From Polyrhizophydium stewartii (Eukaryota > Chytridiomycota > Chytridiomycetes > Rhizophydiales), in the NCBI GenBank assembly GCA_027604665.1, contig JADGIZ010000229.1, positions 1-18,850 on the forward strand: a DNA stretch of 18,850 nt, read 5' to 3'. A program made the position numbers and the translations under genes. The notes under the pieces were generated by a model. That model was not told where the DNA came from. It saw only the letters and a program-made list of their open reading frames with translations, and did not search any database. Numbering within the stretch: position 1 is the stretch's first letter; the number at the start of each line of letters is the position of its first letter. Of this stretch, positions 1 to 9,033 are shown one piece after another.

Positions 1-120
1 GTCCGGTGCGCCAGCTGCTCGCCTTGCCGTTCGCCGTGCCGCCAAGTGAGTCGCTCGCGGTTGTTCGCTGGTGTGCACCTGCTCCGACCCGGAATTCCAG
101 GGCTTGCCCAAACCCTCTGG
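1..120 (+). other. Possible upstream exon and intron of QDPR
   Basis: A donor-like GTGAGT at 46-51 and an acceptor TTCCAG ending at 100 outline a possible 55-nt intron. If spliced, the reading frame runs open from the window edge through exon 101-120 into the QDPR start, adding a basic, hydrophobic leader (RQLLALPFAVPPRLAQ). This could be a 5' UTR intron or a longer N-terminus, possibly organellar. The true start would lie outside the window. No clear CTGAC is seen in this intron. Confidence 0.4.
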
Positions 121-1480
121 ATGTCCCGCGCTCTCGTTTATGGCGGCTCCGGCGCTCTTGGCCGCGCCATTGTCTCGCGCTTCCGCAGCGCCAACTGGGT
201 AGGCTCCGCCAGCACCCGAGCTGCGGCCTCCCTGGTCGCTGCCGCTGACGCCAGCGACGCCGCCGCCGCCGCCGCTTCAGCACGTCATCTCCCTCGACTT
301 CAGCGAGAACCCTGAGGCGTCGGCCAACATTGTGCTGTCGCTCCCCGGCAGGGCGCCGTCGCTGGCCGACTCGGGCGAGACCGTCACAGCGCGCGTGGCC
401 GAGGCCCTGGGCAACCACAAACTCGACGCCATCCTGACCGTCGCCGGCGGCTGGGCCGGCGGCAACCTCGCGGACTCCTCGCTGTTCGCCAACACCGACG
501 CCATGATTTCGCAGAGCATCCACTCGTCCGTCATCGCCGCCCGCCTCGCCGCCCTGCATCTCAAGGAGTATGTGTCGCTACTCCCGCTGCTCCTTTTCAG
601 GCCCGGCTGCGGTCTCCAGGCTCGTGTCTGCGACCTGCCCGCTAACGATCAGCTTCTGCCGTGGACGTGCGCAGCGGCGGCCTCCTGACCCTGACCGGCG
701 CCAGCGCCGCCACGCACGGCACGCCCGGTGCGTCGTGCTGCATTTCCGCCCGGCTGCGTCCTCCCCACCGCTGGCCAGGCTGGGAGTCCGTGATGCGGTT
801 GCTGACCGTGGCCACGCCCGCCTGTTGTGGACGCCCTGGTATCTTGCGGCTTGACACAGGAATGGTGTGTGAACACAATCGCCGCTGCGGGGGGCACCGA
901 CACAGAGCTGACCCGCTTCCCGCGTGTGCTGACCGCCGCCGCCGGGCCAGATCGCCTACGGACTCGCCAAGGCCGCTGTGCACCAGCTCGTCAAGTCGGC
1001 GTCAGGCCCCAACAGCGGCCTGCCCGCCGGCGCCAAGGTCACCGCGTGAGCCATTGCCGTCGCAGGCATCTCGCCCGCCGCCTCCCGCTCGATGCGGCTG
1101 CTGACCCGTGGAGTCACGATGCGCTGCGTCTGGCCCCCAGCATCCTCCCGTAAGTTGCTGCCTCTGGCAGCACGGCGATGCCTTGCCTCGCTGACGCTCT
1201 AGTCGGTGCGGATGGCTTGCGCAGTATCACCCTCGACACGCCCATGAACCGCAAGTTCATGCCCGACGCCGACACATCGACCTGGACCCCCATGGACTTT
1301 GTTGCCAAGTGGGATCAGCCGCCCGGGGGCTTGCGCCGATTACCCCGCTGCTGACCGCCCACGCCGCCGCTTTGCAGCAAGTTCCTCTCGTGGGCCGACG
1401 GCACCGAGCCCGTCGAGAGCGGCAGCCTGCTGCGCCTCGTCACCGCCGACCACAAGACCGAGCTTGTGCCAGTCATCTGA
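121..1480 (+). CDS. QDPR: Quinoid dihydropteridine reductase, 8 exons, 237 aa
   Basis: NAD(P)H-dependent short-chain dehydrogenase that regenerates tetrahydrobiopterin from quinonoid dihydrobiopterin in the cytosol. Exons by hand: 121-198, 281-567, 675-727, 860-864, 951-1045, 1141-1149, 1225-1308, 1378-1480; they total 714 nt and stay in phase. The protein starts [14 protein letters not shown], with the Rossmann glycine motif at residues 8-14. It carries VAGGWAGGN, the catalytic YxxxK as YGLAK (144-148), and LDTPMNR (179-185), all hallmarks of QDPR. Length is close to the animal enzyme (about 244 aa). Most introns have a CTGAC branch site. Exon 4 (5 nt) and exon 6 (9 nt) were placed because they alone restore the family sequences GTPGM-IAYG and TAILPITLDTP. 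An in-frame upstream exon could extend the N-terminus. Identification is sure; exact microexon edges are inference. Confidence 0.93.
860..864 (+). other. QDPR: 5-nt microexon (exon 4) of QDPR
   Basis: Bases GAATG lie between an acceptor CACAG (855-859) and a donor GTGTGT (865-870). Joining exon 3 (ending in phase 1 at 727) through these five bases to exon 5 (951) gives Gly-Met-Ile-Ala-Tyr, as in animal QDPR. Skipping the five bases breaks the frame. Confidence 0.8.
1141..1149 (+). other. QDPR: 9-nt microexon (exon 6) of QDPR
   Basis: Nine bases follow the acceptor CCCCCAG (ending 1140) and precede the strong donor GTAAGT (1150-1155). They supply most of the conserved Ala-Ile-Leu-Pro strand before LDTPMNR. 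Both flanking introns carry CTGAC (1101-1105 and 1191-1195). Because the exon is 9 nt, skipping keeps frame but removes three residues. Confidence 0.8.
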
Positions 1481-1784
1481 AATGAACTCCCCACGCCAGC
1501 AGCTCATCGTTGCTGCCCCCACCCCTCCTCGCTCCGCCCGTCGGCTCCACGCCACGCCCGCCTGGGCTTTTCACGCTTGCTCCGACAGGACGCAGCGCAA
1601 CAGCCCGCAAGCGCCCGCCACCCGGCACCCACCCCGCCCTCTCCGCGGCCCCGCTCTCACCCTCGCGCACGCCCTCGCGCACGCCCGCCCCGCCCGCACC
1701 CCCTCGAGGCGCCGCCCCGCACCCCGCCCGCGCGCACCCTGGCCCGCCAGCGGCATCCGCGAACACACTCGCAGCTCGGCAGCC
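1481..1784 (+). promoter_or_regulatory. Intergenic region upstream of the LMBRD2-type gene
   Basis: This stretch must hold the QDPR 3' end and the promoter and 5' UTR of the next gene, both on the plus strand. It is strongly pyrimidine-rich on the plus strand from about 1510 to 1740. It contains a 12-bp tandem duplication (1660-1683). No TATA box, AATAAA or coding exon could be recognised; the long open frames here are composition artefacts. Confidence 0.5.
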
Positions 1785-4766
1785 ATGTCGTATGTCATCT
1801 TGACCCTCCTCTTTGTTGCCATCGCCGGCATAGTCGCGGCGCTCCTCAACTACTTTGGCAACCGCAAGACGTTCCCGTGGTACGTCCAGGCGGCGTGCTT
1901 CATATCGTACTTTTTCCCGTTCACAATCATTGTTGTCCTGCCCCTGGACCTTGCCTCGGTGAGCCTCGCTCGCCGACACCACCGCCAGTGCGCACGAGTT
2001 GCATTCGCTTTGCTGCGCTCGATTCGCTGCATGGCTGACGCTTGCCGGACAGACTCGCTTCCGGGACTGCTCGGCAAAGCAAATCTCGGTCGACGAGTGC
2101 GACCAGCCACTCGCCTACGTCTCCGAGTCGTTCCTCTTTGGCTTTTGGGAGGTTGTGTACTGGATCACATTCAACGTGCAAATGTTCATTGTGCCCATCA
2201 TGCAAGGCTATGTGCGCTCGGGCGAGCTGTCGCCGCTCAGGCGTCTCTGGTCTGGCGTCATGGAGAACATCACGTTCTACGCCATCATCGGCGGTGTCGG
2301 CTCCATCTTTGTGATCTATGCTCTCGTTGGCCTCAAACTCTCTGCGTGCGTCGATGCACCAAAAGGCGCTCTTTCTCTAAGCCTCACGATTAAGGCGCTG
2401 ATCCTCCTTTTCTGGCTCAGCTCGTTTCTCCTTACTCTTGTGATCCCTGCAGCCAACGCGTATGGCCTGCTGCTGCTCACCGTGCTCATGGGATACGGTC
2501 TCGTCGAGACGCCGCGCGGGCTGTGGTACAACGCCGACACTCGCTGGGTTCTGCGCTCTCTGGAGCACCGTGCACCGCGCCTCAAGGAGGCCTGCGTCGA
2601 CTCCGAGGCCGAGATCTACGAGGTTGCACGGGTGAGCACATGTGCAGGTTTCGCACGCATCAGTCGACTGCTCACTGGCATGTTTGCTTCTTGGAAGCTC
2701 GTGGGGCATGCATCTCGAAAGGTCCTCCCGGGCGACGAACTCCGCCCGCTAGTTGACGGGTTGATGGAAAAGGTTTGTGACTAGCAAATGCTGTAATGGC
2801 CAAATGCGCAGGCTCTGACACGCTCAACCCAGTGCCCGTTAGCGCTCCAGCAGCGCAGCATGCCAGAGGAAGACGACGACCTCCCGGCGACTTTTACTCG
2901 CGCCAAGCTCATCGAGCTCCACAGCCGCATCAGACACGCCGCGTTTGCCAACGAGCGTGACCAGGCGTGCGTGGTGGCAACTCGCATCAAACCCTTATGA
3001 TAACGCTGACCGTTTGCCGCGCCCAGCCTGCTGCGCTACCTCGAAATGCGCGCTTTTCTCTGCCAGGACATTATTGCGAGCTACACTCGCGCCGATCGGT
3101 GCGGACGCTGGCCAGACTTTTCTGCCCGCAACCCGTGCCATCGGCTGACGACCATGCCCGTGCAATTGCAGTCGCTTTGACTCGGTGTTTGTGCCGATTC
3201 CAGACGCGGATAAATACAAGAACCTCAAGCAGCAGGCTCTGTGGTGGTGGTTTGTGTGGATCAAGCCTGTCGGCATGCGCCTACTCAGCATTCTTTGCGT
3301 CGTAGCCTCTATCTTGATTGTTTGGTCAGAGTCGACTTTCCAGATCACCAGTGTGCAGTTGTCGATTCCCGCGCTGATGCTCAGGCCCGGCCAGCTCACA
3401 TACATGTCGCTCGAGGTACGATGGGAGTTGGTATGCTGCTGCAACGCGCGCCAGACTCACGTTTGTGCACGCTCTTGGAGATCATTGCGGTTGCGTTTGT
3501 GTGCTACATGTGCACATGCACCTACTCGACGCTGCTCAACATCAACCTCTTTGAGTTTTACAAAATGGTTCCCGAGCACCACACCGACGAAGTTTCGCTC
3601 TTGTTTGTCGGCGCCTATCTTTGGTGGGCTGTTGGTGGCTTGTCCAAGCGCATAGGCGGGCGAAGCAGCAGCGCGCTAACTCGATGCGGCGTCTGCTGCT
3701 TCCACTTCACAGCAAGCTGACCTTCCCGCTGTGTTACAACTTCCTCAACATGGCCGGCCTGGCTGACGGCAAGAGCTCCGGAAACTCGACCACGATTGAC
3801 TACTCGCTGTCACCTGTCTTTATCCAGGTACGAATCGGTGCAAGCGAGCAGGGCCACAATGTCCGCACACGGCAGCTGACGCGTTATGGGCGTCTGGATG
3901 CACAGTATCTCGGCCCGGCAGTCAACTTGACGCCGCTCTTTGGCACGGGCTACAACGACTGGGTGGCGCACCTGATCCTGATCATGTGCACCATTATTGT
4001 TTTCAACTTGCACGGCCGCATCCTGCGCTTCTTTCGGCTCGAAAGCTTCTTTTACGAGCCAATCAAGCCCAACAGCGCTGATCTGGAGGAGGGCCAGAGC
4101 ATCATCTCACAGGCTCGAACAATTGCGGAGCGCAAACTGCAGCGCTCGGGCGGCGCGAGTGGCTTGGCAACCACCGGCGGCAGCACTCGAGAGCCTGTGC
4201 ATGGCTCCGATCTACATAGTCGCAGCGGCGGCGCCCGCGCTCGCAATGCCCGCGATCTGGTCGACCGTTACAAGAACCGCGGCCAGACCGGAGCAGCTCC
4301 GGTCGACGGGCTGGCGTCTGGATCCGGCTCCAGTCTCCATCGCACAGGGGCTGGCCCTGCCGCAGCACCACAGGCGGCCGCAGGCGGCGTTCATGCCAAA
4401 GTGACCGGCGCCTTCTCGAGCCTGTTTGGCGCAAGGTCTGGCGCTACTGCCGGAGAGGGGTCGGGCTCACTAAGAGCAGGTGGCTATCAGCAGCTTGCCG
4501 ACCGCAGCGACATCGAAAGCGGACCGGACGAGCCCTCTGGCATCGGGGGTGCCGCTAGTGCAGCCGCGGCGTCCCGCACATCTCGCAAGTTTGGTGTGCA
4601 AGCCAGCGCGGCGGGATCGTCTGCTCTGTTCCCGCAGGGTGCGTCGCCATCGGCAGCATCGTCGGCAGCTGGCGGCCGAGCAGGCGACTCGCGCGGGACA
4701 GCACCAAAGCCTGTGGCTCAGGGCAAGCCCGCTGCCAAGCGGGGTAATCTCTTTGATGACTTGTGA
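1785..4766 (+). CDS. LMBRD2: LMBR1 domain-containing membrane protein (LMBRD2 type), 9 exons, 805 aa
   Basis: Polytopic membrane protein of the LMBR1-like family; human LMBRD2 has been linked to GPCR signalling, and the fungal role is unknown. Exons: 1785-1958, 2053-2631, 2698-2772, 2812-2966, 3027-3098, 3172-3415, 3481-3623, 3713-3827, 3906-4766 (2418 nt, in phase). Family marks: FPFTIIVVLPLDLAS at the end of exon 1, EVVYWITF, MQGYVRSGE, MGYGLVETPRGLW, LIVWSESTF, EHHTDEVSLLFVGAYL, and CKLTFPLCYNF restored across an intron. Hydrophobic segments fall in two blocks around a charged central region. The last 200 or more residues are a Ser/Gly/Ala-rich tail ending GNLFDDL, resembling the animal C-terminal end. 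Introns 2 (acceptor GGAAG) and 6 (acceptor GGAG) have weak acceptors; both preserve frame and match the family. Confidence 0.92.
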
Positions 4767-4982
4767 TGATGCAGTCGAAGCCGAATTCGGCGTTGCATTC
4801 TACCCAAGAAAACGCATTGTGGTTGATCATTTGTTGAGGAATCTATTGAGCCTCGCGGCTGTCTGCTGTCACAGGTCCGGAAGCCGCCGCCGCTGGGCGG
4901 CCCATCATATAAATGAGGCCAGTATGCGGCGCAGAGTCAGCTCCGTGGTTTGGTCGAGTGCCAATCGAATGGATGAGGCGCC
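4767..4982. other. Convergent intergenic spacer
   Basis: The plus-strand LMBRD2-type gene and the minus-strand membrane-anchored gene end 216 bases apart. The spacer must contain both 3' UTRs. I see no canonical AATAAA on either strand. There is a short AT-rich patch at about 4904-4915. Confidence 0.5.
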
Positions 4983-6285
4983 TCAGTCGGCCGACGACGA
5001 AGTCGATGCCGAGCGCAGCAGAAGCAGATAATGCGTCATGAACGCAGCAAGGATAGGTAGAGCTACAAAGTAAAGCAGAAGCGATAAGCTTGTTGACTTT
5101 TGCTTGGTAGCGCTCAGGCGAGTTTCGAGCGTCTTGAGCTGCGCAAGAAGCCGTCAGCACTGTGGGCAGGGCCGAGACGTGCGTGGTGCTCTCGACCGAG
5201 AAGCGCACCAGCTTCTGCTTCTCCTCGAGAACAGCGACGCGATCGTCAAGGCGGTAATGCAGAGCAGCGAGCTTCTCCGACGAGGCAAGGTGCAGCTGTT
5301 CGAGACGCCGGAACCGCTCAATGATCTCCATGTTCTTGGTCTGAGCATCGTTGACCTGGCGCAGCAGCGCCTGGTGAATCGCATCAGCCACTGTCTTCGC
5401 CGGGATGCACATGGCTTCTCGTACCGTATTCCTGTCCTCGAGCTCACGGAATTTGTGTGTGATGGTCTGCAGCTGCGTCGTCTTGGCGTGCATCGCCGCC
5501 TGCAGCAGTGTCCAAGGACATGCTCGTGAGCGGGCGGGTCGTGAGACTCCAGCAACGGCGAGGTCTCCCACCTCCATTCCGACGAGCTTGGTCCGGTACG
5601 AGTGCGCTGCCGACGCGAACGACTGGAGCTGCCTCACAACGCTGCATCGGCACCGCGCAGGGTGTCAGCGGTCCCTGCGGCTGCCTGGCGAGCCAGGTCT
5701 CAGCTTGCCCGTCGAGGGTCTCGGGCTGGGGCGAGGCCGGCGACTCGGGCGACTGCGACGCCGAGTCAGCCGCCAGCGGCGACTGCGGCGCGCGCTGCGA
5801 CGGGCCTAGCCCTGACCCGGGGCCAGTGGATGGGGGCGTTGTGGGCACCGACGCCGGCGGGCCAGCGGGCTTTACGGCCTTGAGGAACCGGTCAAGCGAG
5901 CGCCATTGCGCCGCAAGCTGGTGTTTCTGTTGGGCGTCGCGGCACAGGAACATGAAGACCCCCGAGGATGTGTTGAACTGCACCGCAAGCTCCAGCGCCG
6001 GAAGGCTTGCGGCTGCGTGCATGTTCCCGGCATGTGTCAGCCGCGCGAGGCGTCTGTCGCTGCGTCGCTGCACCAGTTGTGGCTCGGACCCAGGCTCTGC
6101 CCAATGTCGATGAACATGACGCTTTCGACCTTGCCGATGGACCCGAACTGCAGGCTCTGCGCCAGCGAGCGGCCTGGATCCGACGCCAGCAGCAGCTCAG
6201 CGTACGAGATCGACAGGGCGACGTCGCCGACGGGCTCGAGCGACGGCGACAGGCGTACGAGGCCAAAGAGCTTGCCGTGCGGCAT
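4983..6285 (-). CDS. Uncharacterised coiled-coil protein with C-terminal membrane anchor, 6 exons, about 328 aa
   Basis: I do not recognise the family. Exons, from the start: 6285-6090, 6012-5685, 5641-5572, 5499-5425, 5370-5209, 5138-4983; total 987 nt, in phase. Residues 1 to about 110 look globular (MPHGKLFGLVRL..., then VQFNTSSGVFMFLC and a final helix AAQWRSLDRFLKAV), weakly like a PH-type fold. Residues about 110-175 are Pro/Ser/Gln-rich. Residues about 180-290 are charged heptad-like helix, including NMEIIERFRRLEQLH and DDRVAVLEEKQKL. The last exon gives one hydrophobic helix (about 295-318, SLLLYFVALPILAAF) and a short Ser-rich tail, typical of tail-anchored proteins with a cytosolic N-terminus. 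No signal peptide is evident. Intron 5139-5208 has a clear CTGAC and is needed to reach the anchor. The 5642-5684 intron would be GC-AG, and the start codon is the first convenient Met, so the N-terminal half is less certain. Confidence 0.65.
5642..5684 (-). other. Probable GC-AG intron
   Basis: On the minus strand a CTGAC and a GATGCAG acceptor are clear, but no GT donor in this segment restores the frame. CCAG followed by GCAGCC at 5684 does, giving ...TWLAS-VVRQLQ. A longer intron from a GTCAGG donor near 5816 is also in phase and is the main alternative. Confidence 0.45.
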
Positions 6286-6393
6286 GCGGTCTGTCGCAAG
6301 CACGGGGAAAGCCGAGCGAACCACCGCGCCCTCAGGGCACCAGGTCGTCTCCCGCCGCCGCCGCCCAGCCCGAGTGGCCGGCAACCTCGCACC
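6286..6393. promoter_or_regulatory. Divergent promoter between the coiled-coil gene and NSE3
   Basis: The two predicted start codons are only 108 bases apart on opposite strands, so any promoter here is probably bidirectional, or each start lies slightly elsewhere. The stretch is GC-rich with no TATA box that I can see. Confidence 0.4.
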
Positions 6394-7726
6394 ATGGTCG
6401 GCTCCCGCGTGCCTGCTCACCGCTGCCCGCGGCTGGCTGCACACGCAGCTTCCAGACTGGACGAGCTGACCAGCCTGGGCAGTCGTTCCGCCGCTCAGGC
6501 AACCCCATCGCGCCGCCGTCGAGCCAGCCGGCGGCATCGCAACAGACCCAGCCGGCAGCCTCGCAGCAGCAGCCGCAACAGGGCAGCGACTCGTCCGACG
6601 ACGAGGTGCCTGAGGTTAGCCAGCGCAGACTCGTTACCGCCTCCAAGTACATAAACACCCTGTCATGCGAGGTGCGTCGCTTGCTGGCGCGTGGTTGACG
6701 GCGATGCGTCCGAACCTGAGCTGACTCTTGTCCGGACACATGCGCGGCCACACGTGGACGCAGGAGGTCGAGCGCAAGGTTGCCGACCTCGTGCGTTACG
6801 TGCTGTTTATGGAGAGCAGCCGCACACCGATCCGCCGAAAGGACATTGTCGAGAAGGGTGCGTCGGTCGAACAACTGCCGATCGGGACGCCTGCGAGCAC
6901 TGAGGCTGATTCTCGCGGCGCAGTTCTCAAGGAGCACTCCAAGGGCCTGCCGATCTTTGTTCAGAAGACGCAGGAGACGCTCCGCGAGCTGTTTGGGATG
7001 GATCTTATGCTGCTGCCCACGCGCGAGACCAAGCGCAGCCGCGGGAGGGCTGCTGGTCCCGCAGGCGCGGCGGCCGCAGCGGCGCAAGGTGCGCTCGCTG
7101 CACCGTGGCACGGACAGCTGCAGTTGGCTCAATTGCTGATGTCCACGCAGCCAGCAGCACGTCGAACGCATGGGTGGTTCTCTCGACCTTGACGCCGCAG
7201 CAGCGTGAGGTTGCCCTGTCAATGGGTCAGCAGGACTCACGCCGCATGGGCCTGCTGAGTGTCATCTTGTCGCTCATCTTTGTCAGCGGACGCATGCTCA
7301 ACGAGGGTGCGCATGCGGCGCGCCTGTGTGCGCCAAGATGCGGGCCGCGGTCACTCACGCCCCGCGCGGTGCCGTAGATGTGCTGTTCAGCTACATGAAG
7401 CGGCTGGGCGTGCAGCGCGACGGTGATCATATCCATTTCGGCAAGATCGAGGGGGAGATGAACAACTTTGTCAAGCTCGGGTACCTCGAGCGGAGGCGGG
7501 TGCGTGCGCCGGACGGCGATACCAACTCGTACGTATGGGGGCCGCGCGCCAAGCTCGAGTTCTCGGACGCGCGGATGGTCGAGTTTGTGACGTCGGTGAG
7601 ACCTGCCTCTGGGCAAGTGGATTGCCGAGAGGGGGCTGACTCTGGCGCGAGATGTACCCGTGTCTGACGGGCGACGCCCGCGAGCGGCTGGCGCTGGACG
7701 TCGAGCGCAGCTCAGGCGCCTTCTAA
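6394..7726 (+). CDS. NSE3: MAGE-domain protein, Nse3 subunit of the SMC5/6 complex, 7 exons, 303 aa
   Basis: Nse3 pairs with the RING protein Nse1 and the kleisin Nse4 in the nuclear SMC5/6 DNA-repair complex. Exons: 6394-6408, 6483-6671, 6764-6857, 6924-7088, 7151-7306, 7378-7595, 7652-7726 (912 nt, in phase). The N-terminus is Gln/Ser/Pro-rich, then acidic (SDSSDDE). The MAGE homology domain starts near residue 68: VADLVRYVLFMES, IRRKDIVEKVLKEHSKGLP, and TLRELFGMDLMLLP in the first winged helix; MGLLSVILSLIFVSG, SYMKRLGVQRDGDHIHFG, LGYLERRRV and SYVWGPRAKLEF in the second. An Ala-rich insert (about residues 140-152) separates the two halves. The end reads YPCLTGDARERL. The 15-nt first exon is the weakest part; the frame upstream of 6483 has no other ATG close by, and 6394 has a good Kozak-like context. 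Confidence 0.9.
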
Positions 7727-7861
7727 TACAGAGCGAGACGGTATGTGGGGCAGGATGGCGTGCGGACGGGATGCGGGACGCGGGTCGATGTGGGCCGTCG
7801 TCCATCCACGGGCACTTTCCCTCGTCCCAACCAACCCCACCCCACTCCGACCGCGAGCGCC
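7727..7861 (+). other. Short intergenic region, NSE3 to CYSTM gene
   Basis: 135 bases separate the NSE3 stop from the next plus-strand start. Closest to the start the sequence is C-rich (about 7818-7850), as an upstream promoter or 5' UTR would be. No polyadenylation signal could be picked out. Confidence 0.4.
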
Positions 7862-8796
7862 ATGGCAGACAAGGGCTACTACTCTCCCCGTGAGCCGCGC
7901 GCCTGACCGGCCACTGCCCGCCTGCCCGTCCGGCGCGCGCTGCCGGGGCGCGGCGGCCGCGAGCAGGCGGCCGCGAGCAGGCGGCTGAGGAGCCACGGCA
8001 GGCGCCCGTGGGAGCAGCCCGCGCGGCGACAGCCCGCCACGGCGGCCGCCCGCCCGCGCGCCCGCCGCCCGCAGTTGCTGCTGCGCGCAGTCGATGCCCC
8101 GCCCGCAGTCGCCGCGGCGTGCCCCGGCGGCCGGCGGCCGGCCCAGTCCCGTCCTCAAGCCTGCCGGAGCGCTGACCCGACCCATCGCTGGTGGCTTGCA
8201 GCCCAGGGCCAGTATCCGGCCCAGGCGCCGTACCCCGCGCAGCAGCCGTACCCGCCGCCGCCGCAGGCCTACCCGCCGCCGCAGCAAGCCTATCCCGCCC
8301 AGCCCGGCTACGGCCAGCCCGCGCCTGGATACGGCCAGCCCCAGCAAGGTGCGTGCCCGCCCGACCAAGGGAGTGCGGTGCACGCCACGCCGCTTGGCCC
8401 GGCTGACAACGTGGACGCCCTGTGCCCGGCGGCCCACCCGCCTGCGTGCACGCGACCGCCGCGGCCCACCCGCCTGTGTGCACACGACCGCCGCGGCCAC
8501 CCACCCGCCGCCCATCGCGCCGCAGCCTACTACCCGCAGCAGCCTCCTGTGAGTGCGGCATGGCGTGCGCCACGGCGGCCGAAGCTGACGGTACTTCGGC
8601 TTGCCATTCCCTCAGCCCCAGACGGTGATCGTCCAGGAGAGCCCGAAGAGCAACACCGACGCCCTGTGCTGCGGCTTGTGAGTATGCGCCGGGTGCGAGG
8701 CCCGCTCTGCGTCTGTGCGCTGACCGTCGCGCTCTGTGGCGCGGCCCTCGCTGCAGCCTTCTCGGCGCATGCCTGTGCTGCTGCTGCTGCGACTAA
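7862..8796 (+). CDS. CYSTM-type cysteine-rich tail protein with Pro/Tyr/Gln repeats, 5 exons, 99 aa
   Basis: Exons: 7862-7889, 8202-8348, 8526-8548, 8616-8677, 8757-8796; total 300 nt, in phase. The protein starts MADKGYYSP, then has about 50 residues of AYPPPQQ/GYGQP-type repeats. A short linker QTVIVQESPKSNTDAL follows, and the protein ends CCGFLLGACLCCCCCD. The last exon is read only if splicing leaves TT at 8677 and adds C at 8757; this gives the hydrophobic, cysteine-rich C-terminus of the CYSTM family found across eukaryotes and often tied to stress responses and membrane attachment, probably by acylation of cysteines. The cellular role here is unknown. Intron 1 is long (312 nt) and holds a 14-bp tandem repeat; intron 2 holds 32-bp repeats. 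Confidence 0.85.
7954..7981 (+). repeat. 14-bp tandem duplication in CYSTM gene intron 1
   Basis: The unit CGGCCGCGAGCAGG is present twice without mismatch. The whole 312-nt intron around it (7890-8201) is extremely GC-rich. Confidence 0.85.
8431..8519 (+). repeat. 32-bp tandem repeat in CYSTM gene intron 2
   Basis: Unit 1 is 8431-8462 and unit 2 is 8463-8494; they differ at three positions. A degraded partial third copy follows from 8495, running up to the acceptor near 8525. The unit begins GGCCCACCCGCCTG and ends ACCGCCGC. Confidence 0.85.
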
Positions 8797-8854
8797 GCTT
8801 GCCGGATTTCGGCACACGGCCCGCCCGCTCCGGAGCCTGCCCTCATTGCCTTAC

Positions 8855-8860
8855 AATAAA
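8855..8860 (+). terminator. AATAAA polyadenylation signal
   Basis: A canonical AATAAA lies 59 bases after the stop codon of the CYSTM-type gene, in an otherwise GC-rich spacer of 237 bases before the next start. Confidence 0.6.
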
Positions 8861-9033
8861 CCCGCTTGGGCGACTATGTCTGCGTTGTTTCTGTCGCCAG
8901 CGCCTTGCCCAGGCGCCTTGCCCACACGGAGTGGCATCCGATCTCGCCGGACGGGCTGTCGGAGCATATCGCCATACCCAGATCTTGCCCGCGCCGCATT
9001 CAGATCACGCCTGCTGCTGCCCCTGCTGCCGCC

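Noticed and set aside
1299..2393. 364-codon open frame spanning QDPR and the LMBRD2-type gene
   Set aside because: It is out of frame with both and is interrupted by their introns and stop codon; composition artefact.
4843..4982. Unspliced C-terminal extension of the coiled-coil gene to the stop at 4843
   Set aside because: Reading on requires ignoring a strong CTGAC and GCGCAG intron end; the spliced frame stops at 4983 after a convincing membrane helix.
5130..5650. Assignment of the coiled-coil gene to nucleoporin Nup54 or Nup88
   Set aside because: The heptad pattern looks similar, but there are no FG repeats or beta-propeller and the C-terminal membrane helix does not fit either family.
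7227..8573. 448-codon open frame on the minus strand
   Set aside because: Its translation is Arg/Ala/Gly/Pro-rich with no family resemblance, and it lies opposite well-supported exons of NSE3 and the CYSTM-type gene. Long open frames arise by chance in such GC-rich DNA.
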